Below, in pieces: positions 41,948 to 48,801 of a stretch of DNA of 64,000 nucleotides. The DNA is from Abditibacteriota bacterium (GTDB taxonomy: Bacteria; Armatimonadota; UBA5829). The number at the start of each line of letters is the position of its first letter. The first letter of the stretch is position 1. Made by a program: the position numbers and the translations under genes. Location of the stretch: contig JAFZNQ010000039.1 of NCBI GenBank assembly GCA_017552965.1, forward strand, positions 62,001-126,000, written 5' to 3'. The notes under the pieces were generated by a model that had not been told where the DNA came from, searched no databases, and saw nothing but the letters and a program-made list of their open reading frames with translations.

Positions 41948-42763
41948 ATGAAAGACGTATTTGGCCGGGATTACGCCCGGCTCCGGGGGAAAACCCTGTA
42001 TCTGCTGGATATGGACGGCACTCTGTATCTGGGAGACAGGGTCTTTGACGGGACCCGCGGGTTCCTCTCGGGGATAAAGGCCCGGGGCAGATACGTATTT
42101 ATCACCAACAATTCGTCCCGGAGCCCCGCGGACTACGTGGCCAGGCTGGCCTCCATGGGGATAGAAGCCTCGAAGGAGGATTTTTTTACCTCCGTGGACG
42201 CGGCGGCGCTGCTCCTTGCGGACAGGCACCCCGGGGGCCTCATATACGCCCAGGGCACCCGTTCCATGATCGGGCAGCTCAGGGAGGCGGGCATCCGGGT
42301 AGTGACGGAGCCCTGCTCCGAAGCGGAGGCCGTGCTGGTGGGCTTTGACACGGAGCTGACCTTTGAGAAGCTGGTAAACACGGTGAAGATGCTGGCTCTC
42401 GGCACGCCCTTTTACGCCACCAATCCGGACCTGGTGTGTCCCGTGGAATTCGGCAGCGTGCCGGACTGCGGCAGCATGTGCGTGGGTCTGGAAAACGCCA
42501 CCGGGCGCAAGCCTTATTACATAGGCAAGCCCAGGCCGGACATGATACGCATCGCCATGGAAAAATACGGCGCCCTGCCGGAGGAGACTCTGGTGGTGGG
42601 GGACAGGCTGTACACGGATATAGCCGCCGGCGTGAACGCCGGAGTGGACACGGTGTGCGTGCTGTCCGGCGAGGCCACCCTCGAAGATATTGAGCATGCG
42701 GACCTGCGGCCGGACTACGTGCTGGACTCCGTCAGGGATCTGATATGCCTTTTTGAGCACTGA
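41948..42763 (+). CDS. HAD-IIA family sugar/phosphate hydrolase (NagD-like)
   Basis: A 271-residue HAD phosphatase of class IIA (NagD/p-nitrophenylphosphatase type, usual length 250-280). Motif I is LLDMDGTLYLGDRVF with D21 and D23, and motif II is YVFITNNSSRSPADYVARL. YYIGKPRPDMIRIAMEKYG supplies the Lys, and VVGDRLYTDIAAGVNAGV is motif IV. Substrates of this class include sugar phosphates and nucleotide monophosphates, with none predicted here. It is cotranscribed with the WbpM-like gene, so a part in nucleotide-sugar supply is possible. Confidence 0.87.
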   Translation: MKDVFGRDYARLRGKTLYLLDMDGTLYLGDRVFDGTRGFLSGIKARGRYVFITNNSSRSPADYVARLASMGIEASKEDFFTSVDAAALLLADRHPGGLIYAQGTRSMIGQLREAGIRVVTEPCSEAEAVLVGFDTELTFEKLVNTVKMLALGTPFYATNPDLVCPVEFGSVPDCGSMCVGLENATGRKPYYIGKPRPDMIRIAMEKYGALPEETLVVGDRLYTDIAAGVNAGVDTVCVLSGEATLEDIEHADLRPDYVLDSVRDLICLFEH

Positions 42764-42779
42764 ACGTGTGATCGATACT

Positions 42780-44780
42780 ATGGAAGACAAGGATATTACA
42801 CAAGCGTTATCAAAAACCAAGACCTCCCACAACAACGTGGTGAGGCTGATGGTGTATGACTTTCTCGCCTATCTGTTTTTTGCCGTGACCTTTTTGTACT
42901 GGCACGACAAATGCAGCGTGAAGGAGACCCTGCTGCTCTTGTCGGCGGGGGCGGTGTTTGTGTTCGGCTGCCGTATATCCTGGAAGATATACAGGCAGGT
43001 CTGGCGCTACGGCAGCACTCTGTCCTACGGCAGGCTGATCATCAGCGACGTGACGGCCCTGGCGCTGCTGCTGATGACCGACGCGGTCTCCGGCTACATA
43101 TTGCAGGACTTCAATCAGAAGCCTGCCACCTACGCGGGCATCATAGCCATCATTTCCCTCAACCTGATCTTCAGCATAGTCATGCGTCTGGCCTATCAGT
43201 ACGCCTACCATTCCAGCTCCAGCGACAGCGTCAAGGCGGAGCGCTTCCGCACCCTGCTGCGTATCATAGGCCGCCTGAACGTGAATCAGCCGAGCAGCCT
43301 GCAGAACTCCAGACATACCATCAAGATAGCGGTGGTGGGCGCCGGCAGAACAGGCGCCAGCCTGGCCAACGAACTCCTGAACAACCCCTACGCCAACTAC
43401 AAGCCCAGCCTCTTCATAGACAAGGACCCCGAGAAGGTGGGCCGCCAGCTCTACGGCATCTCCATCGTGGGGGAAAACGAGGCCACTCTGGACTTTCTCA
43501 ATCAGACGGACATACAGGAAGTGGTGTTTGCCCTGCCCGCCATGGAGGCGGACGAAAAGCGCAGGCTCTACGAATACTACAAAAAGACCGGCTGCAAGGT
43601 GAAGATATACGACTATCCCAACATGCGGCAGGCCGGCGAGACCAAGAGGACCCTCAGAGAGTTTGACATAGAGGAGCTGCTGTTCCGCAAGCCCATAGAG
43701 CTGTCCGACGAAAAGACGGTGGCCTACTACAGGGACAAGGTGATACTGGTCACCGGAGGCGGCGGCTCCATAGGCAGCGAGCTGTGCCGTCAGATAGCCG
43801 GCATGAATCCCAGGCGGCTGGTGATACTGGACGTCTATGAAAACGGCGCCTACGACATAGAGCAGGAGCTGAAGATAGCCTACGGCGACGCTCTGGACCT
43901 GCGGCTGGAGATACTGTCCGTGTGCGACAGGAGCGGCCTGGAAAAGGTCTTCGAGACCCACCGGCCCGACATAGTGCTCAACGCCGCCGCCCACAAGCAC
44001 GTGCCCCTGATGGAGCACAACTGCTGCGAGGCTGTCAAGAACAACGTGTTCGGCACCCTCAACACTGTGGATATGGCGGTCAAATACGGCGCCCGGCGCT
44101 TCATCATGATCTCCACGGACAAGGCGGTGAACCCCACCAACGTCATGGGAGCCACCAAGCGCATGTGCGAGATGATAGTCCAGAGCCGCAGCCTGGAGAA
44201 CACGGGCACCATCTTTTCCTGCACCCGCTTCGGCAACGTGCTGGGCAGCGCCGGCTCGGTGATACCTCTCTTCAAGAGGCAGATAGCCAAGGGAGGCCCC
44301 ATCACCCTGACGGACAAGCGCATCATCAGATATTTTATGACCATCCCCGAGGCCAGCCAGCTGGTGCTGCAGTCCGGCCCCATGGCTCACAACGGCGAGC
44401 TGTTCGTGCTGGATATGGGCAAGCCGGTCAGGATACTGGATATGGCGGAAAATATGATCAGGCTCTCCGGCAAGGAGCCCTACTATGACGTGGACATAGT
44501 GGAGACAGGCCTCCGGCCCGGCGAAAAGCTGTATGAAGAGCTGCTGATCAAGAACGAGGATATGGACAAGACCGACAATTCTCTCATATTCATAGAGAGA
44601 GACACTCCTCTTCCCTACCCGGAGATCGAGGCGAAGCTGCAGATCCTGCGGGACGCGGTGGCAGGCGAGGACAACCGTCTGGCCAAAAAGGCCCTGAGAC
44701 AGGTGGTCCCCACCTTCAAGGACCCGGAGGTGGTAAACGCTTCGGCGGCCCAGTCGGAAGAGATGAACGCGGTCATGTGA
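42780..44780 (+). CDS. WbpM/CapD-type nucleotide-sugar 4,6-dehydratase
   Basis: A 666-residue membrane-bound dehydratase of the WbpM/FlaA1 group, which makes UDP-4-keto-6-deoxy-GlcNAc-type sugars. About four N-terminal membrane helices (residues 25-150) are followed by a CoA-binding-like Rossmann domain (KIAVVGAGRTGASLANELL) and the SDR domain. The cofactor loop is TGGGGSIGSE (from residue 325). The catalytic set is S445 in ISTDKAV with M456 and K460 in NVMGATK; Met replacing the usual SDR Tyr is a WbpM-group trait. GLRPGEKLYEELL is the C-terminal signature. ATG 42780 is chosen; TTG 42753 and GTG 42768 are in frame, and no start has a clear ribosome site. Confidence 0.9.
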   Translation: MEDKDITQALSKTKTSHNNVVRLMVYDFLAYLFFAVTFLYWHDKCSVKETLLLLSAGAVFVFGCRISWKIYRQVWRYGSTLSYGRLIISDVTALALLLMTDAVSGYILQDFNQKPATYAGIIAIISLNLIFSIVMRLAYQYAYHSSSSDSVKAERFRTLLRIIGRLNVNQPSSLQNSRHTIKIAVVGAGRTGASLANELLNNPYANYKPSLFIDKDPEKVGRQLYGISIVGENEATLDFLNQTDIQEVVFALPAMEADEKRRLYEYYKKTGCKVKIYDYPNMRQAGETKRTLREFDIEELLFRKPIELSDEKTVAYYRDKVILVTGGGGSIGSELCRQIAGMNPRRLVILDVYENGAYDIEQELKIAYGDALDLRLEILSVCDRSGLEKVFETHRPDIVLNAAAHKHVPLMEHNCCEAVKNNVFGTLNTVDMAVKYGARRFIMISTDKAVNPTNVMGATKRMCEMIVQSRSLENTGTIFSCTRFGNVLGSAGSVIPLFKRQIAKGGPITLTDKRIIRYFMTIPEASQLVLQSGPMAHNGELFVLDMGKPVRILDMAENMIRLSGKEPYYDVDIVETGLRPGEKLYEELLIKNEDMDKTDNSLIFIERDTPLPYPEIEAKLQILRDAVAGEDNRLAKKALRQVVPTFKDPEVVNASAAQSEEMNAVM

Positions 44781-44799
44781 CCCGCTTGCGAGAAAAAAG

Positions 44800-44821
44800 C
44801 CTGCTCCGGCAGGTTTTTTTG
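44800..44821 (+). terminator. Intrinsic terminator after the WbpM-like gene
   Basis: CCTGC (44800-44804) pairs with GCAGG (44809-44813), followed by seven to eight T. An A-run lies on the other side. The final T-run runs into the -35 box of the NlpC/P60 gene promoter. Confidence 0.8.
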
Positions 44822-44850
44822 TTGCACCGGGGCTTTTTATATGTTATAAT
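44822..44850 (+). promoter_or_regulatory. Promoter of the NlpC/P60 gene
   Basis: TTGCAC (44822-44827) and TATAAT (44845-44850) are 17 bases apart, 51 bases before the start codon. It directly follows the preceding terminator. Confidence 0.75.
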
Positions 44851-44901
44851 AGAAATAACCTATAGTTGCGCATGCATCCGTATGGGCAAAGAACAGAGGT
44901 C

Positions 44902-45702
44902 ATGATGATCAGAAAAATCATATACCTGATACTTGTGTGTCTGGCGGCGGCGCCGGTCCTTTGCGAGCCGGTGACCGAGATCACGGTGTTGCTGGGCGAG
45001 GAAAAAGAGGCGCCCAGACAGACTCCGTCCGTGTCTTCCCGCGCCCATTCCTCCGACGGAAAAGAAAAGATAGGGGATTACGGGGTGATAATCACCGACT
45101 TTGCCACCATCCGCAAGACCCCTTCCGAAAAGGCCGTCTCCAGAGGGGTGGTGCCTGCCAACGAGACCGTCATCATACAGGCGCAGAAGGCCGGCTACAC
45201 CGGAGTCCTGCTGGAGGACGGCACCACGGGCTGGATACTGGACGCCGCCGTGAGGAGAGTGCCCATAGAGGTGTTTGCGAAGCGCACCTATCTGCCTTCG
45301 AAGATCATGGGCTACGACTCGGGCAAGATACCCTTTTCCGAGATCATCACCCACAGCATGGCTTTCAGCAAGACCCCCTACGTGTTCGGAGGCACCTCCA
45401 TCAACGCGGGCATGGACTGCTCCGCCTTTGTGCGGGAGATTTTCAAGCGCATGGGCATCACTCTGCCCCGCACCGCCAGAGAGCAGGCCAACGTGGGCAC
45501 CGACGTGCCCAAGGACATAGAGCATATGGTGGTGGGAGACAGGCTGTATTTCAGATACAAGAACTCCTACATAGATCATACGGGGATATACGTGGGCAAC
45601 GGCTACTATATCCACTGCAACGCCTCCAAGCACGGAGTCAGCTGCGACGAGCTGTTCGTCCCCAGGACCTTCAGCAAGCTGGTGTCTGTCAAGAGGTTTT
45701 AA
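44902..45702 (+). CDS. Exported NlpC/P60 cell-wall hydrolase with SH3-like domain
   Basis: A 266-residue exported cysteine peptidase that likely cuts peptidoglycan stem peptides. A signal peptide (MMIRKIIYLILVCLAAAPVL) is followed by a Ser/Pro-rich linker and an SH3-like domain (about residues 65-120, IITDFATIRKTPSEKAVSRG). The NlpC/P60 domain occupies about residues 145-265. The catalytic Cys is C173 in NAGMDCSAFVREIFKRMGI and the His is H226 in IDHTGIYVGNGYYIHCNAS. Both are intact, so it should be active. The ATG at 44902 follows AGAGGT; an in-frame start at 44866 is unlikely. It probably acts in wall turnover. Confidence 0.88.
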   Translation: MMIRKIIYLILVCLAAAPVLCEPVTEITVLLGEEKEAPRQTPSVSSRAHSSDGKEKIGDYGVIITDFATIRKTPSEKAVSRGVVPANETVIIQAQKAGYTGVLLEDGTTGWILDAAVRRVPIEVFAKRTYLPSKIMGYDSGKIPFSEIITHSMAFSKTPYVFGGTSINAGMDCSAFVREIFKRMGITLPRTAREQANVGTDVPKDIEHMVVGDRLYFRYKNSYIDHTGIYVGNGYYIHCNASKHGVSCDELFVPRTFSKLVSVKRF

Positions 45703-45716
45703 TTATTGGCAAATGG

Positions 45717-45753
45717 GATCCGCTATAGAGCCCGAAGGGCTTTGTAGCGGATC
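45717..45753 (+). promoter_or_regulatory. Long two-part hairpin upstream of the beta-helix gene
   Basis: GATCCGCTA (45717-45725) pairs with TAGCGGATC (45745-45753), and an inner AGCCC (45729-45733) pairs with GGGCT (45737-45741). There is no U-run, so it is not a standard terminator. It sits 15 bases after the NlpC stop and 21 before the GTG start at 45774, where it could protect mRNA ends or affect read-through. Confidence 0.5.
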
Positions 45754-45773
45754 TGTCTGTTGTGAGGTAGTGT

Positions 45774-48692
45774 GTGAGAGCTCTCCTTTTACTCTGCGTA
45801 TTGCTGTGGGCTGCGCCTCTGTGGGCGGAGCCTGAGGCAGTGAAGCAGCGCTGGCCCGGAGAGGACAGGGCCATATGCGAATACGTATTGCAGGCGGACG
45901 TCTCCGGCCGGACCGACGCCACCGCCGCCCTTCAGGGCCTCATAGACCGGGCCGCCGAGGCGGGAGGCGGGGTCATATGGTGCCCGGCGGGCACCTACCG
46001 CTTTGAGGGCAGCCTGAGGCTCAGGAAGGGGGTCACCCTACGGGGCGACCGGCCCAGCCCCCGGAAGACCGGCGGCAGGGTGCAGGGCACCGTGTTTGCC
46101 ATATACGCCGGCCGGGGCTCGGAGGAGGGCCCCGCCTTTGTCACCATGGAAAAGGTGTCCGGGCTGACGGACCTGAGCCTGTGGTATCCGGAGCAGGATC
46201 CGGAGCATATTACCCCATATCCCTGGACCGTGGCGGCCACAGACAGGGGCTCCTGCGGCTACACGGTGCGCCGGGTGACCTTTGTCAACAGCTACAAGGC
46301 CCTGTCCAACGGGGCGGACGACGGGGAGGGCTACAACGTGGCCTTTTATTCGGACCTGTGCGGCTGTCCCCTGAAATACGGCCTGTGGATCAATCTGTGT
46401 CTGGACATCACCCGCTTCGAATACCTGTCCTTCGGCCCCCGATACTGGGAGCAGAGCGGCCTCCCCGGGGCCCCCGCGACCGGCAGGGCCAAAAAGGCGC
46501 TCCGCCAATATCTCTACGACAACGGCGAGGCCTTCGTGTCCGGGCTCTTTGACTGGCTGCCCATATACGAAGCCGACATAGAGGGTTACGGAGTGGGGCT
46601 CCATTTTGTGCAGAACGGCTTCGGGTGCCCCAACGGTCAGCTGTGCAGGGTCCGGGTCCGGGGCGGCCGGGTGGGCCTGCTGGCGGACAACGTGGCAATA
46701 TACGGCTGGTGCATCACGGACTGCGAATTCACCTCTCTTGACAGGCCCGGCGCTGCCGGGGTGAGGCTCTCTGCCGGCTGCGGCCGGGGCCCCTTTATGT
46801 TCCACAGCTGCCGTCTGGGCAGGGTGGAGGCGGAGGAGGGCTGTCTGGCCGCCGTGTCCATGATGAATTGCTCCCTCACCGGCGACGTGACCCTCGCTTC
46901 GGGGGACTCGGCGGTCATAAACTGCTCCCAAAAGGCGGGCAGAAGTGTGGCCTTTGCCCCCGGCCGGGACAATCTGGCGGCTTCTCCCGGGCTCCGTTAC
47001 ACCGGCGAAGCCCGCGCAGGAAAGGCGGACAGGACCGACGCGGTGTCCGCCTCTTACAAAAGACCGCCTCTTTTCCGGCCCCGTTCCTCCCGGGTGTTCA
47101 GCGTCCGGGCCTTCGGAGCTAAGGGGGATGGGAAGACCGACGACACCCGGGCCTTTGCGGCCGCCCTTGAGGCGGCGGGGAAGGCGGGAGGCACCGCCTA
47201 CGTCCCCGCCGGACGCTACCTGATCACCGCTCCCCTGACCGTGCCCTCCGGCGCGGAGCTGAGGGGTATAGGCGAAGGGCCTCCCCACACCATGGTGCCC
47301 GCCAGCTGCATCCTGGCCGGCACAGCCCCGGGCTCCGAAGAGGGGGCTCTGGTGAGCCTTGAAGAGGGCTCCTCCCTGAGGGGAGTGGGCTTTTGGTATC
47401 CCCGGGCCCGGTTTGACAGGGCGACTCCCTTTCCCTGGACCGTGAGGGCTCTGGGCAAGAACTGTCAGGTGCGGGACGTGTCTCTGGGCAACTCCTGGCA
47501 GGGGCTGGACTTCGCTTCTGCCGGCGACGTCTCCGGACACCTTATCTCCGGAGTGGTGGGCTGCTGCCGCAGGCGGGGCGTATTCGTGGACCACGCCCCC
47601 CGGGGCGGAGTGGTGGAAAACTGCCATCTGGCCGTCCATTACTGGGACAGGAACGACGGAGATCTGCCCTTTGAGGGCCCCCGGCTCCTGGGGGATATGC
47701 ACGACGTGAACAACGCCATGCGCAGGGAGTCGGAGAGCTACGTGTTCGGCAAATGCTCCCGGGAATATATACGCTCCACCTTCAGCGTCTTCAGCCGCAG
47801 GGGGCTCACCCTGAAGGAGGGCTTCAGGGGCGTGGTCATCAACCACGGCTCCGACGGCACTGTGTCCGGCATCAATGCGGAGGGGGATTCCCGCAGCCTG
47901 CTCATCAACACCCTGTCCGCCCCGGTCCCCACGGTGCAGGGCAAGACCGAATACAGGCCCCTGGACCCGGACAATCCCCTCTACGTCAACCGGGAGTCCC
48001 GCAGCATAGCCTGCGGCCCGGACTTTGAGGGCAGCGCCCGCTGTGTCAATACGGCCGTGTGGGGCTTCGGCGACGCAATACGGGCGGAGGGGCCGGGCAG
48101 GCTCACTCTGGAGCTGTTCAACTCGCTGCTGGGCCTCTCCCTGCTGCGGGAGGCCCGGGTGTACGGGGCCTATTCCCAGGCGGGCGCCCTTTGGGCTGCC
48201 GCCGGCAGGCAGGGTGACGCCGCCTTTTTCGGCAGCTGGGGCTTTTTGGAGGAGACGGGTCTGACGGACTGCGCCCGGGAGGCCCGGGTGACCGCTTCTT
48301 CCCGATACGTGGAGGGGCAGGGGACGGCGGAGCTGACGGACGGCTTTCCCCTGAAGTTTTACGCCTCGGAGCAGGAGGAAGGCACCTGGATAAGGTTTGA
48401 CTTTGACAGGCCCCGGGCCATAGAATACGCCGTCCTCATCAACGCGGCTCCCGACGGCGACGGCTACCTGACCCGGGCTGCGGAGCTCTATGGAGTGGAC
48501 CCGGAGGGCCGGGAGGTCCCCATAGGGGGCTGGCGGGACAATACCCGCTGCGTGGCCGTGACGCCTCTCGGGGGAGAGTGGCAGAGCATAGTCCTGCGGA
48601 TCCGGGAGCCCAACAGCTATGACAGGCACACCAGGATCGGAGACGTGTATCTCCTTACCCGGGAGCGGCCGGACCTGCCGCAGGCCCGGTGA
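45774..48692 (+). CDS. Exported double right-handed beta-helix protein with discoidin-like tail
   Basis: A 972-residue exported protein with a signal peptide (MRALLLLCVLLWAAPLWAEP). Two Pectate_lyase_3-type beta-helix modules are visible. The first starts ADVSGRTDATAALQGLIDRA and GGGVIWCPAGTYRFEGSLRL (about residues 35-430). The second starts VFSVRAFGAKGDGKTDDTRA and GGTAYVPAGRYLITAPLTVP (about 440-790). A C-terminal discoidin/F5-8C-like domain (about 830-965) has VTASSRYVEGQGTAELTDG and WIRFDFDRPRAIEYAVLIN. Such proteins are polysaccharide lyases, hydrolases or glycan-binding depolymerases; the active residues are not clear. The start is GTG with GAGGT upstream. The next gene is a close paralogue. 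Confidence 0.78.
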   Translation: MRALLLLCVLLWAAPLWAEPEAVKQRWPGEDRAICEYVLQADVSGRTDATAALQGLIDRAAEAGGGVIWCPAGTYRFEGSLRLRKGVTLRGDRPSPRKTGGRVQGTVFAIYAGRGSEEGPAFVTMEKVSGLTDLSLWYPEQDPEHITPYPWTVAATDRGSCGYTVRRVTFVNSYKALSNGADDGEGYNVAFYSDLCGCPLKYGLWINLCLDITRFEYLSFGPRYWEQSGLPGAPATGRAKKALRQYLYDNGEAFVSGLFDWLPIYEADIEGYGVGLHFVQNGFGCPNGQLCRVRVRGGRVGLLADNVAIYGWCITDCEFTSLDRPGAAGVRLSAGCGRGPFMFHSCRLGRVEAEEGCLAAVSMMNCSLTGDVTLASGDSAVINCSQKAGRSVAFAPGRDNLAASPGLRYTGEARAGKADRTDAVSASYKRPPLFRPRSSRVFSVRAFGAKGDGKTDDTRAFAAALEAAGKAGGTAYVPAGRYLITAPLTVPSGAELRGIGEGPPHTMVPASCILAGTAPGSEEGALVSLEEGSSLRGVGFWYPRARFDRATPFPWTVRALGKNCQVRDVSLGNSWQGLDFASAGDVSGHLISGVVGCCRRRGVFVDHAPRGGVVENCHLAVHYWDRNDGDLPFEGPRLLGDMHDVNNAMRRESESYVFGKCSREYIRSTFSVFSRRGLTLKEGFRGVVINHGSDGTVSGINAEGDSRSLLINTLSAPVPTVQGKTEYRPLDPDNPLYVNRESRSIACGPDFEGSARCVNTAVWGFGDAIRAEGPGRLTLELFNSLLGLSLLREARVYGAYSQAGALWAAAGRQGDAAFFGSWGFLEETGLTDCAREARVTASSRYVEGQGTAELTDGFPLKFYASEQEEGTWIRFDFDRPRAIEYAVLINAAPDGDGYLTRAAELYGVDPEGREVPIGGWRDNTRCVAVTPLGGEWQSIVLRIREPNSYDRHTRIGDVYLLTRERPDLPQAR

Positions 48693-48695
48693 ACA

Positions 48696-48704
48696 TGCTA
48701 TAAT
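48696..48704 (+). promoter_or_regulatory. Extended -10 promoter of the second beta-helix gene
   Basis: TGCTATAAT (48696-48704) repeats the extended -10 seen at 26924. No convincing -35 box is seen. The rest of the 109-base gap (48693-48801) is GC-rich, with a short self-complementary run GGCGCGCGCCGC near 48717. Confidence 0.5.
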
Positions 48705-48801
48705 TATTTATCCGGCGGCGCGCGCCGCGCCGTTCGGGCCGGCTGCGGGGCTGCTCAAAGCCCGGGCCGCAGAGACCACCGGAAGCAAGGGGGAAGACAA
48801 C

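Noticed and set aside
46038-48629. Long minus-strand frame opposite the first beta-helix gene
   Set aside because: Same antisense artefact; the plus-strand paralogues conserve their protein sequence between copies, which shows the coding strand.
48619-48801. N-terminal extension of the second beta-helix protein
   Set aside because: It overlaps the end of the first gene and contains the likely promoter. The ATG at 48802 starts a standard signal peptide.
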